Source of the DNA: Patagioenas fasciata
Lineage: Eukaryota > Chordata > Aves > Columbiformes > Columbidae
Assembly: GCF_037038585.1 (NCBI RefSeq)
Contig: NC_092525.1
Coordinates: 16,782,867 to 16,846,866 of the forward strand
Reading direction: 5' to 3'
Length of the DNA: 64,000 bases
In this document: piece by piece, positions 39,072 to 49,965 of the stretch
Position numbering within the stretch: position 1 is the first letter of the stretch
Layout of the letters: the number at the start of each line of letters is the position of its first letter
The notes under the pieces: generated by a model
Told to the model about the DNA's origin: nothing
Databases searched by the model: none
What the model saw: only the letters and a program-made list of their open reading frames with translations
Translations under genes and position numbers: made by a program

Positions 39072-39127
39072 ATGTCGACCAAGAATTTCCGCGTGAGCGA
39101 CGGGGACTGGATCTGTCCCGACAAGAA
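39072..39127 (+). CDS. ZRANB2: ZRANB2 coding exon 1
   Basis: Encodes residues 1-18 and two bases of codon 19, including Trp13 and the first zinc ligand Cys15 of finger 1. It is followed by a GTGAGT donor. Intron 1 (321 bases) is still within the CpG island at its start. Confidence 0.95.
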
Positions 39128-42100
39128 GTGAGTGGGGCCGACGGGGCGGCCGAGCTGCGGGGCGGGACCGGTCCGGGGCAGCGCCAGGCAACGGGGATCC
39201 GCGGCTCCCCCCTCGCTGGGCCCGGCCGGGCGGGTCCCGCTAGCGGGCTGGGCCGGGGGAGCTGCCCTGGAGGTTCCGCAGCTCCGGGCTCCTCAGTCCG
39301 TCCCGGAGTCGGACACGGCCTGAGAAACGTCGTGTTTTAATCGGGTGCAAATTCAGTTTTAAGTATAAAGGCGTTTTTATTAAGTCTCGTGTGTGGGCAT
39401 TTTCCAGCGTTCAGTTACCCACCGCCCTCCTTCTCTTTTTATTTTTAGGTGTGGGAATGTTAACTTTGCTAGAAGAACCAGCTGTAACAGATGCGGAAGA
39501 GGTGAGTGTCTGAGATTAAATGTCTTTTTCTCCTCTATTTCTATGGGGTTTTTTTAACAAGATGGTTAACTGCTTGGTTTTTGTTTCTGTTTACTTTTCC
39601 AGAGAAAACGACGGAAGCCAAAATGATGAAAGCGGGAGGGACTGAAATAGGAAAGACGCTTGCTGAGAAGAGCCGGGGCCTCTTCAGCGCGAACGACTGG
39701 CAGTGTAAAACGTACGGGCTGCTGAGAACCGCAGAGCATCCTCTCGGAGCCGCACAGCATGTCTGCAGTGGGATACTCAGTGTTCTCAGTGTAGATTTAG
39801 TTGTACTGGTGAGAGAGGAGTGATGAAAACTCACAGCTGTTCTACTGATGCTGTTTCGCTGTGAGGATTTTTTCCATTTTAGTTTGCTGGATGGCAGTTA
39901 CTAAATTAACATGGCTGGAGAAAGATTTTGGAAAATCAAGACTAAAGAGATAAAAGTTTGTTTTTCTTTGATGAGCTGAGACACTTTTCAAGTTCAGAAG
40001 AAATGGGTAAATGGAAGTAACGACTTCATTGCTGGATGATACTTTACTGTTAACATTCACTAAATGTTTAGTAGCAAAAGTTTAGCACATAGTTAAATTC
40101 TTAGATGTTTCTCCAGGCCATCAGTGGAGAATACTGAAATCTAAATTAGGAAAAGATTAAATAATAAAATCCTTTGATTTTTTTGAAAGGTGCTTTTCAG
40201 ATTTTCTCGAGTGCTTTAAAGAATTCAGGTTTTTGATGATTGAGTAAGATGACTGACTAGGGAAACCTGGATTTTTAATTTTTTTTTCCGCAAACTTGGC
40301 TGTGTTTTGGTTCGCTCTGTTCTGCAGCAGGAGAGGGGCCAGTGTCCAAGGAGTCCCTTCAATTCAGAGTTGTGGTGTCTTTCCAAGCTCAGAGCGTCAC
40401 ACGACTGTTGGCCCTGGGGTTAATTGTGTTGTGCTGGTGGCTGCAGATCACCACCACAACTGGCAAATACATTTTATGATTTCTTTTTAGAAGTGTTGCC
40501 TCAACATTTAAAGTTTTTGGTGTGTAATAAATTGTTTCTTATTTCTGTTTTGTTATTTTTGCCTTTGAAGATGTGGTAATGTGAACTGGGCCAGAAGATC
40601 AGAATGTAACATGTGTAATACCCCAAAGTACGCTAAACTGGAGGAGAGGACAGGTGAGATGTAAATGGTTTTAAAATACTCAAATTACTATAAGAGAAGC
40701 TCTTTTTTATAAGTTGATCTAATGTAATTAAAGGGATTGTTTTCCAGCAGAACTAGCAGAGTTGATGGATCTTTCATGTGCAGATAAATGCGTAGGTGCT
40801 TGAGCATGATGACTTTTAGCAGCGTGTAAAGTGTGCGATGGTTTCGTTGGGAAAGCCAGCGAACATTCAGCTTAAACTGCCTTGATATTTGGTTTCGATA
40901 CTAAGACGTTTGGGAGGAGTAACACAATGTTTCATTAAATTTGAAGAGGTCGTGTGTGCGTAGTGCCTGTCCGCAGAGGACTCAGCAGCCACACAAATGG
41001 TGCGTGGAGCCTGTGTACTTAGGCTCTGATCTCTTAATGAGGCTGGAGGTTTGGTCAAACTGTGACGCATTTTAATCTCCTGCATTAACAATGAACCCAG
41101 CGGTAACCAGGACAGCGATATCATCCTTACAGCGCGGCCAGAGCATCTGTACTGTTACCGCTGCAAACCGGGTCAGGCAGAGAAATTAACGCACAGAGTG
41201 TAACTTTAATGCAGATATATAAAAGCAGAGTGGGAAAGAGCACAGAGCTTATTATTTGAAAGGAAAAACAATATTTTTAATATTGCTATTTAGTACTGTA
41301 AGAATATTAAAGAATAATACCTAATTCTATTCCATATAATTAATTTCTTAAACTATTATTTTTTCAAGTTCTGGTGTACTTCAGAGTAGCTTTGCAGTTG
41401 TGTGCAGGGCACCCAGCGTGTTGCACGCATTTGCAGTAAATTACGAAGTTACTTGAAATTAAAGCAAGCCATTTGAGTTTGCCACTTGGGATAAAAAGGA
41501 ATAGAAAAAATCTTAAGGCAAATTTTGACTGTTGTACAATTCTGTGCAACTGCAGGATGCTTTTATTGCTCCCTGATAACAGATGTACAGCTGTGTGTGT
41601 TGCTCAGCACAGCTAAAATCCTCATTTTGATATTTTTCATTCTTTTAAACACCATTGCTTCTGTGTTGTTTATGTGTCTTAATCCATTTTCTCCATTAGG
41701 TTTCTGAGGAACTATATTTAATTAACGTGTGTGGGGACAACTTTTATTCCTCTTGAAATCATGTTGTATTCTTATGGCTTATGTTCATAAATCCACGGAA
41801 ACTTCCAGCACCTCTGTGAAAGTTTATTCTAAACTTTGTGCTTACTGTACCTGAATTGGGTGCAGCTCAAGCAATTGTCTTGTTTTACCACTTTTTAAAG
41901 GATATGGAGGAGGATTTAACGAACGAGAGAACGTTGAATATATAGAACGGGAAGAGTCAGACGGGGAGTATGATGAGGTAAGACCAGGCCCAGGTTTTAC
42001 TCTGGAGACACGTGCTGTGCGATGCATTTAGGGGACACACGTTTGTGCTGGTCAGAAACACGTTGTGGTGTGTCTCTCTGTTAAATGCTCAAGCATAAAA

Positions 42101-45100
42101 TTTTGGAACTGAAAGTGAATGCGCCTGTTGTGTCTTTTGGGGGCTAGAACTAAGAATGAGTTCAAATTAAACTGCTACAGGCTGAGTTTGTTAAACTTCT
42201 GAGGGAGCTGCCTTCAGGGATACGCGTATTCTTTTCAGCCAGATGTTCAACACTGTTACATAAAGATAAACCTGTAGACACAAACATGAAATACTGGTTT
42301 GTTCAGATTTCCATGAATTTTTTTGAAACCAATTGTATCTCAGCCAAGCTTCTGTGTTGCTAATTGATGTTTCGTGGCGCTTCCCTTTCCCTTAGAGCAA
42401 AATCTTATTTGAAACTGATGTGCACTTATTTTCTTATCAAAGTTTTATCAAAATGTACAGTTGGAAATTACTTTTGTTTAAATCATGTACTAATGGAATA
42501 AAATTTCTTAGTTTGGACGCAAAAAGAAAAAGTATAGAGGAAAGGCTGTTGGTCCTGCGTCTATCCTGAAGGAAGTGGAAGATAAGGAATCTGAAGGGGA
42601 AGATGAGGAGGATGAGGATGAAGATCTCTCCAAATATAAATTGGATGAGGTAGCATGGTTTATTTGTTATTTTTCTAGCGGTTATTTTTTAATCATTACT
42701 ACAGTACTGTTTACTGGCAGTAGGTAAGGTTTGGTCTGTATTTTTCGCTGCCTTTGGAGCACCATCAAGGAGTAGCTTTCAGAATAACGGTGCCTGCAGC
42801 GTCTGTAAAGGGTGGGCACAAGCTCTCTTTGGTTCCAAATACCTCCATTCAAAGATGTCTCACTTTTTGAAACCATCAAGAATTATAAGCTTATCTGAGA
42901 TAAGGATCAAAAATTCTGAGATCTTTACTTGGAATCTTTTTTGTGTAGTTACCATTTAAAGGTAATGCTCTTGAGTTTTACTCTCCGTCTTTTAAAACCA
43001 CATCAGATTTATTTTTTTATAAAATTATTGAGACCTCTTTTTCATCTTTCCTGGAATACGTGACCTTCTCTGGGTAGCAGTCCCGCAGAGACATGCGTAT
43101 GTGCTGATTTTCACACAGCAGTCACCGCATTCTGTGTATGAAACATGGCTGCAGAATTGTGCTCAGGTTTTAGCTTTTGGGTCTCAAAAGTCTTCGAGAC
43201 ACTCATTTAAAGTAATTGGTAAAAATTATTGTTCTCATTAACTTCAGGAAATAACAGAAAATGGGACTTCAGATGAAGTTATTACAGACTTTTTATTAGT
43301 TTGCTTTGAACCACAAATTTTTACTCACTCTTCACTCTTAAAATTTGTGGATCTCATTGATGCACTAACAATAATATTTTCAAAGCTTAAAAAATAAAGC
43401 ACAAAATCAACCATAGAATAAGTACAAAACACTAACTGAAGATAAAGTATTTTTTGTATATCTGTGTGTTTTCAGGATGAGGACGAAGATGATGCTGACC
43501 TTTCAAAATATAATCTTGATGCCAGTGAAGAAGAGGACACTAATAAGAAAAAGAAATCCAATAGACGCAGTCGCTCTAAGTCTCGATCTTCCCACTCCCG
43601 ATCTTCATCGCGCTCATCCTCTCACTCAAGCTCAAGGTCTAGGTCCAGGTAAACGGGTACAGGTCAAGGGTAACGCCAGGCAAAATGTCAGTATCTAACT
43701 TCTTTATTTACTTTTTTTTCTTGATTGCCTTACAGTTTTAGTTTAATAATGTTAACAATGTTATGTACAGAATTTCTACAGGTAGTTAATGTTCTGTTCT
43801 GCCCTCTGTGAATCCTTGGCAGGAAGGCTTCATATGTCTTGTTGCTTGTTTTAGTGAATTTAAGTTGATATTTCAGTTGAATCCTTCAAATACCTTTTAA
43901 AATGTAAGTTAATTTTTATTTTTAGGCTTGTTGGCCAAGAAGTGATTAAAAGAATGAACTGTTTTTAGCAATGTTGAGCAGAGAAGCAGAAGTGGGGGGA
44001 TTGTTAAAGTAGGAGGAGATGGCATAAAAGGGCTATGATGCTGCAGTCCAGACAGGCTCAGGGAAAGGACAGAGTGGAAAATATCCCAGAAATAGAGAGA
44101 AGAAACTTGACCTTAGAGCTTTGTCACTTGCCATCAAACTAAGTACAGTGGCAATGTTGTCAGGATTACAATGAAGGTTTATATTGATCGTGGGGCCACA
44201 AAAAAGGTCTACTGGGTAGATGTAAGATCTCACATTATTATTATATTTAGTAATATATGAACAATTCAAGAAATGTTTTGTAATCATATGATGTAAATCA
44301 TGTTGTAGCTTTTTAGCTGCCGTACAACTAAGACGAGGATGATACTGATAGGTTTGAGACCTCAGATTTGGTACTAGCTCATAGGTTTATACACAAAGTT
44401 CATATATGTAAAGTCCAAGTTTCTTCCAATGTTCCAAGCCTTGTCGCTGCACCTCTCTGCTCTCAGCGCTGTGATCGCTGCCCGAATCCTGCAAACCCTT
44501 GTACTAACCACACGTCAGCCAACAGCTGTTTTGTCTTTCTCCCCATTGCTATCGTGCTGTTTTTCATGCTGCCTCTTCTCTGGAAAATTAATCTTCCCAA
44601 CCCCTGTTGGCAGCGTCACCCCTCTGTCAGTTCTGCCTTGAGACGAGGATTTGCTGCCTGGTTCCAGGGAGGACAGTGTGAAATAGGGACTGAGCTGGCC
44701 ATGGAATAGGGGCTGAGCTGGCCGCTGGTAGCCGTTGCTGTAACGAAGGGAGGGGTGAAGGTGGCTGTGCCGCCTCATGGGAGGATATATTTGAGTGCAG
44801 TTCTCAGGTTTAGGGCTGGGAAGGTCAAAGAGGAGAGAAAAACTTCATCCGACCATAGCTTTGTTCACTAATGCACGATTGTTAACAGTGAAGTATGAAG
44901 TAGCTTGTCCTAACTGAAATTTGCTGGGGTTCTTTCAACTTTCTGTTGAACTTTTTGCTTCTAGCTACAGATAATTAATGGGTAATATCATGTGCCATTT
45001 GTGGATACTTTGTGTTTTTTAAAAAGTTAAATGGATTTTCTAGTTAATGTGTGTTCATACTGCTTTTGTTTTGCACAGTAAAATGAAAAAGACATGGTAA

Positions 45101-47725
45101 CAATATAAACTGGGAGGTTGACAGCATGTATAATATATTTTTCCTGAAAATGCTTTTAGAATTTGTTTGCAATGCCTTCTATCTACAATGGTTACTGGAA
45201 GTCTGCTACCATTTTTACATTTCTTGTGGTTTGTGCCTTAAAGAAAATCCATTGACATGAAAAATTTGAAAATAGTTTTGACTAGTTACAAATAGTGTTG
45301 GGTATGTCTGAATTTTGTCAAGAATTAATTACTACTTAACTTGAAACTGCTTCCAAAATGCTTGTGAGAACTTACTTGGGGAGAGTTGGAGTTCGCTGGT
45401 CTTAATGCTCTTAACTACTCTGCTTTGAAAATAAACTGATGGTTTTCAAGTTAAGGCACAAATTAAAAGATGAGGCATTGATTTCATGAAATACTTAATA
45501 GACACGCAGTTGTTTCATTTTGCCAAATAACTGCAATCCTGTTTAACTTCTGTGCTATAGGAAAAGTAATGCAAAGCTGACTTTTATAAATGTTTAATGC
45601 ATCATCTTACATGTTTACACTTCTGTTTTAAAATGTACTATGGTGATACTGGGGGTAGGAGGACATTGTCACTTGTTTAGTGGTACTGATGCCTTGTTGT
45701 CTTTGCTGCTAACAGTGCAGTTATTCTGCTAAATACGAGGCAGACACTGGAAAGAATATCTTCGTGTTGTTTCAGGTCCCACTCAAGAAGTTCTTCCAGT
45801 TCCAGATCAAGATCTCGTTCCAGTTCCAGAGAACAGTCTAGATCTCGTGGGTCGAAATCAAGGTGAATGAGGTAGCACTCTCTGCTTGCAGAGAGAAAAA
45901 AGAGCAGAAGAACCAACCGCTTGTTGATTCCATTGTAAAATTGTGCCGGTCAAAAAACATTAACTCATTTTTATCTCGGAAGTCAGAATTCCTGGGATCT
46001 CTGCACGAGGTAGTTACCACCACAGATGTATTTCTTGACAGTGCGAGGTTGCGGTTGAAGAGTTAAGTCTGATCTAAATTAGATGAGTGGATGCCACAGA
46101 CCATCTCTTGGAAAGAAGAAGAATTTGAATGCGTGTTTGCTCACTCCAGTCACTTGTGCTGTGTTTGCTGTTTCCGCTTTGGCTACTTGATGTGGAAGAA
46201 CGTTAGAAAATACGCAATAGTTGTGGGTTTGTGCTTAATGATAACTTATCTACCGTAGCTAACTTCCGCTAGATAGTGCGGCCGCTGTCTTTAGAATGCG
46301 GGGGGATGGATAAACACATTGATAGTAAACCCTGTGAGAATCTGACAGGAGTTGGAGCTGGCTGGTGTTTGCCGTATAGCGGTTATGGAGCTGCAGGGGG
46401 AAGTGTCACAAAACTGTACCAGTTCCTTGAGGTGTCCTTGCACGGAGGTCCTGTGGCAGGACTTTCCCTTTGCGGTGGAATGAAGAGAATCTTAAACCTG
46501 TGTTCAGGAAAAGAAATTGAAGTTGGGAAGACATTTGGTGGCAGAAACGTGCTGTGGGTTGTCCCGTGAGGATCAGCGTGAGATGGAGTCCCTGCTTTTA
46601 GGAAGAAAAGAAGGGTGTTTGTGTCCTCAGCAGACGCTGAGCTGGGTTCACGGCTGGTGCCACACGACACACACCGGCGGCCCGCAACATGTGGGCTTGT
46701 GAGAAATGGGACCATTGGGGTGGCTGCAGTGAGAGCCCTGACAGCATTTTACCGACAACATACACTGTGGTGGTGGGTCTGTAAATATCTGGCTTGTTGA
46801 AAAAAAAAAAAAAAAAAACAAAAACCAAAAACTAGCTGGTAGGTGTTTTTAGACATTTTTGAAATTACAGTTGAGGACTTTCTAGCTCTATTACTTTTCC
46901 CACAAGTGTTTGGTTTTTTTAAAATAACCAAAGTGATTTTTGAATCCTTGTAAGTGAAGCTGCTTCTTTTTTTTTTTTAAATGCCAAAGTGACTGTATTC
47001 TAAGAGGGTTTTTTTAATATTTTGGTTGTGGAAGGTCTTACTCTCTACCCAGTTTTATTTTGAGATTTGTAAATACATCTTCTGAGGGTTTTTACTATTC
47101 TGGTTAGATCAAAATCACTTGACAAATTTCCAGTGTGAAATATCCATTAATGTGAAGCGAAACATTGTTAAATCAGTGTTACACCTGTGGGTTTCAAACC
47201 ATTATGCTTTGAATTTAATTACCGAGAAAGGTCCTTGCGTAGGTACTTCCCGTCCCCGTCTCCTGTCACTTCCTTGTCAAAATGCGTCATTCTGGAAACA
47301 CTATTTAGCAAAATTTATTAAGAAAACTACCACAGCAGTGAAAGTCTTTATTGACAAATAACTAAGGAGTAAGTATTAAAGCATCTACAAATTTGTTTGA
47401 TAAAAGGCTTATGTGAATAGAGTAGTGAGTGTTCATGGAAACTGTCTCTTTTTGTTCTTTCTTTGTTCTTTCTCTATTATACCAGAATTAAATCTGATTT
47501 ATTTCTTAATCAATAAAGATCCAGCTCCAGGTCCTACAGGGGGTCTTCCACCCCGAGAAAAAGATCTTACTCAAGCTCTCGTTCATCATCTTCTCCCGAG
47601 AGAAGCAAGAAGCGAAGTCGTTCTAGATCTTCTTCATCTGGTGATCGCAAAAAAAGACGATCGAGATCACGGTCACCCGAAAGGTTTGGGTTTATGTAGA
47701 ATAAGAATGGGTGTATTTAAATGTG

Positions 47726-47761
<36 letters not shown>

Positions 47762-48291
47762 AAGGACTGGGAAATAATTGAATCTGATCAGTTATCCTGA
47801 TATTAAAAGTAGTTTTCTCACCTCCCCTACTATTCCTACCTATTAAAACCTCTGTAATTGCCAGTTTTTTTTTCCCTCCAATGAAACCTCCTCCCACTAA
47901 GAGCGTGTCCATAGAAAGACCCAGCTCACCATTCTTGCAGTGTGTGAAAGTGTTAAGCTGTACCTTACTGATTTATTCTCATTAGTAAAGATTGCATTTA
48001 GAAATTGTATTCTGCTTTCAGTATTAAATTTAGTTTTCAGTATTCACATTCATGAGCTTAGTTATTTCTGTATTCTACAGAATATTCTATCTATTTCTAT
48101 ATTCTTAGAAGGCCCCTATCAGAAATACTTGGCTTCCAGCTATTGTAGGATGCAGACTACTCAAAGTGGATGCCAAAATTAATTGCGACTTACTTCTTTG
48201 CATGCTTTCTCCGTTTATATCTTACAGACGCCGCAGATCATCATCTGGATCTTCCCATTCTGGTTCCCGTACAAGTTCTAAAAAGAAATAA
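39072..48291 (+). CDS. ZRANB2: ZRANB2, RanBP2-type zinc-finger SR-like splicing protein (10 coding exons)
   Basis: Spliced CDS: 39072-39127, 39449-39501, 39603-39711, 40571-40653, 41901-41977, 42512-42649, 43476-43648, 45776-45862, 47519-47683, 48228-48291. The sum is 1005 bases, 334 residues plus stop, close to the roughly 330-residue human protein. Residues 9-36 and 65-90 are two RanBP2-type zinc fingers (Cys15/20/31/34 and Cys71/74/85/88; ladder residue Trp79), which in this family bind single-stranded RNA containing GGU. Residues about 117-193 are acidic, with two DLSKY[KN]LD copies (164-171, 180-187). Residues about 200-334 are RS-rich and end SSKKK. All introns are GT-AG and phases agree. 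The ATG has a purine at -3. The family acts in the nucleus in alternative splicing, contacting spliceosomal proteins through the RS region. Identity is certain; exon edges are read by eye. Confidence 0.97.
39449..39501 (+). CDS. ZRANB2: ZRANB2 coding exon 2
   Basis: Completes zinc finger 1 (Cys20, Asn24, Cys31, Cys34). The acceptor TTTTTAG and donor GTGAGT flank it. The next intron is only 101 bases. Confidence 0.95.
39603..39711 (+). CDS. ZRANB2: ZRANB2 coding exon 3
   Basis: Encodes the linker between fingers and the start of finger 2 (Asp68, Trp69, Cys71). It ends in the middle of the Thr73 codon before a GTACGG donor, which is weaker than the others. Confidence 0.93.
40571..40653 (+). 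CDS. ZRANB2: ZRANB2 coding exon 4
   Basis: Completes finger 2 (Cys74, Trp79, Cys85, Cys88) and continues through the conserved TPKYAKLEERT stretch. The acceptor is TTTGAAG and the donor GTGAGA. Introns 3 (859 bases) and 4 (1247 bases) flank it and show only AT-rich sequence. Confidence 0.95.
41901..41977 (+). CDS. ZRANB2: ZRANB2 coding exon 5
   Basis: Encodes the glycine-rich GYGGGF turn and the start of the acidic region, ending at residue 126 in phase 0 before GTAAGA. Confidence 0.95.
42512..42649 (+). CDS. ZRANB2: ZRANB2 coding exon 6
   Basis: Forty-six whole codons (residues 127-172). A basic KKKKYRGK segment is followed by an acidic run and the first DLSKYKLD copy. It is phase 0 at both ends, so skipping would keep the frame. 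Confidence 0.95.
43476..43648 (+). CDS. ZRANB2: ZRANB2 coding exon 7
   Basis: Encodes the second acidic block with DLSKYNLD, the KKKK stretch and the start of the RS domain. The donor GTAAAC gives an in-frame TAA if the intron is retained, which would remove most of the RS domain. Confidence 0.95.
43649..45775 (+). other. ZRANB2 intron 7
   Basis: The largest intron of the gene (2127 bases). AT-rich, with no recognisable embedded gene, CR1 or small-RNA hairpin. The acceptor is TTGTTTCAG. Confidence 0.7.
45776..45862 (+). CDS. ZRANB2: ZRANB2 coding exon 8
   Basis: Pure RS-domain exon, rich in AGA/CGT and TCC/AGT codons, with the REQSRSRGSKSR motif near its end. The donor is GTGAAT. Its length (87 bases) is a multiple of three, so it could be skipped in frame. 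Confidence 0.95.
45863..47518 (+). other. ZRANB2 intron 8
   Basis: 1656 bases with a 19-base A tract at 46800-46818. I recall that the human counterpart hosts MIR186; no miR-186 seed-containing arm or matching hairpin is visible here on the + strand. The acceptor is ATAAAG, with a weak pyrimidine tract. Confidence 0.6.
47519..47683 (+). CDS. ZRANB2: ZRANB2 coding exon 9
   Basis: RS-domain exon encoding STPRKRSYSSS, SSSPERSKKRS and SGDRKKRRSRSRSPER motifs. Read-through past the GTTTGG donor would end after four more residues at a TAG, giving a short alternative C-terminus. Intron 9 (544 bases) begins with a 29-base T tract at 47729-47757. Confidence 0.94.
47729..47757. repeat. Poly-T tract in ZRANB2 intron 9
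   Basis: Twenty-nine uninterrupted T bases starting 46 bases after exon 9. The exact length is probably unreliable in any assembly. Confidence 0.9.
48228..48291 (+). CDS. ZRANB2: ZRANB2 coding exon 10 (last)
   Basis: Encodes the C-terminal RRRSSSGSSHSG segment through SSKKK and the TAA stop. The acceptor is TCTTACAG. A 15-base A tract follows the stop at 48311-48325. Confidence 0.95.
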
Positions 48292-49965
48292 TGCAGTAAA
48301 GCTCACATTTAAAAAAAAAAAAAAATTCCAGTCAGTGCATGAGACATTTTTAAGAATTTGGTGTCTTACTTGGTCAGAAGTGCTGAATCTGCTAGTAGAG
48401 GTGCATGTCTGTCCTTGCTTTCTGGAAAACTGCAGCTTTGTTCAGTCATGAAACAAAACCTGAGGTAGCATTTTAAGCCATAAACTCCCCAGAGGAACTG
48501 TGAAGTGCTTGTATTGGAGTAAGGGGGTTTTTATTGTTTTTAAAGACTCAGTTACTCAACTCCCGGCTCTGACGCGTGTGAGCAGGCACAGGTTGGATCT
48601 GTTCTGACACAGCTCTGCTCTTCGTGTGACAATGACAAGTATCTGAGGAATATTGGAAGAACCCATGAGCTTTCTACATCCAGCTCCGGAGCTTGTTTGG
48701 TGGAGCTCGTGTGGGACCACAAGAGATGAGCGTAGCTGTAGGCCGGTGCTACCCACTCCACAACCGTAGTGAGTACTTAGGTCTAAGTATTTGTTATTTT
48801 TCTGTGTTGAAGTGTAGCTGGACGCCCCTCTCTTTAGCTACGCTCAGTGCACAATAGCTGTGAAATACCCAGGCCATGGTATGGTGCTGCAGAGAGCACA
48901 TTAGACTTGGTTCTTTGGGCTGTAGAGATGGTTTCCTGCAGTCAGGACAGTGCCCTTTCTGCAGCGGGTTCTGGCTGCGGTATCTCGCATGCAGGGAACC
49001 AGGACTCTGCGATCCTTCTAGCAAAAGGATCATTTAGGAGCTGCCCTTGAGATGCAGGAGTGTAGAACTGGCTCCTTGGAATCACGTGAAGCTTCTGCAG
49101 GCCGGCTTTAAAATTCATTGGGGGCTGACTTAATATTTTCAAGGTATCTGAATTTTATTTATATTTTAAAATGAAAACTAATAAACTGTGTAGAAAGTTC
49201 TGACATCTTAAATGTGTTCTTCCTCAGTCATTTTTTTCCTTAAACATAATTTATGGCTTAAAATGCTTTATTGAATCTATTTTACTAGCAATATCCCATT
49301 AAACCTTGGTCTCTCTTGAGCTCTGTTTGGTTAAGAAGGGTTTAAGTATCTTCAGTGCCATCACAAGGTAAGTATGTTAAGGAAAACTCTTCTTTATAAG
49401 CAAGCAAACAGCAATATATCTCTTTATTTCAGTAGTAAAACTTCCAAACCCATATTTGACCGCTGCTTTTTTTTAAATGAACTGCACAAAAACAAACAGC
49501 AAAATTTGAAAACTACGTTCTGCTTTTTTTTTTTTTTTTTAAGAACTTTCTTTTGGACTGGTCTATAAGCAAAGTGGTTTTGGTGTAGAAATATTTTGAT
49601 AATCGTTTTGCAGAAAAAAAGTGCTCTGCAGTTTCTTCTTTAGTGCTTTCTTTTTTATCTAATTTCCATGCTAAATGTATGTAGATTGCACAAGAGCAGG
49701 TTAGTTTGTAACTGTGCCTCTGACAGCTTCCAAGTCCAACTACTAAATTGTAAAGATCAGATCTAGATGCTATGTTGTTAGCCTTTGGTTTTCTCCTCGT
49801 GCTTTGTATTAAAATTGTTGCCGTACTTAACAGGTGAAAGTTTTTAAATTTAGCACACGATAGGCTACAGGCAAAGGAAAATTAAGGTTTCATTGGGCTT
49901 AGATAAAATGTAAGGCAAACTGATTCTGTAGACAAGTGTAAATAAAAGCTGTGAGTCAACCCTGC
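48292..49965 (+). other. ZRANB2: ZRANB2 3'UTR (end approximate)
   Basis: AT-rich sequence after the stop, with AATAAA at 49180-49185 and again at 49941-49946. The second lies in a TGTAAATAAAAGCTG context with GT-rich sequence downstream. Either could be the real end. Both are compatible with the short spacer before PTGER3. Confidence 0.55.
49941..49946 (+). terminator. AATAAA polyadenylation signal, distal ZRANB2 candidate
   Basis: Canonical hexamer with downstream 'ggtgagtgctttctcttg' GT/T-rich sequence. The proximal alternative is at 49180-49185. Confidence 0.45.

Larger units (their letters stand above)
38700..39345. promoter_or_regulatory. ZRANB2: CpG-island promoter of ZRANB2
   Basis: GC- and CpG-rich, in sharp contrast to the AT-rich flanks. 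It spans the ZRANB2 start codon, exon 1 and the start of intron 1. No TATA box is evident, which fits a housekeeping CpG-island promoter with dispersed starts. The many open frames here on both strands result from the scarcity of AT-rich stop codons. Confidence 0.8.

Noticed and set aside
38573-39124. 183-codon minus-strand frame across the ZRANB2 promoter
   Set aside because: It lies in a CpG island where stop codons are scarce, overlaps ZRANB2 exon 1 in antisense and has no recognisable domain. A divergent non-coding transcript is possible, but no protein is supported.
40210-40235. AAAGAATTCAGG in ZRANB2 intron 3 as a miR-186 relic
   Set aside because: It shares only AAAGAATTC with miR-186. 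The rest diverges, and no complementary arm is visible nearby.
43464-43652. Short ORF beginning MCFQDEDEDD as an independent small protein
   Set aside because: It is ZRANB2 exon 7 with a few intronic codons in front; the splice acceptor at 43474-43475 lies inside it.
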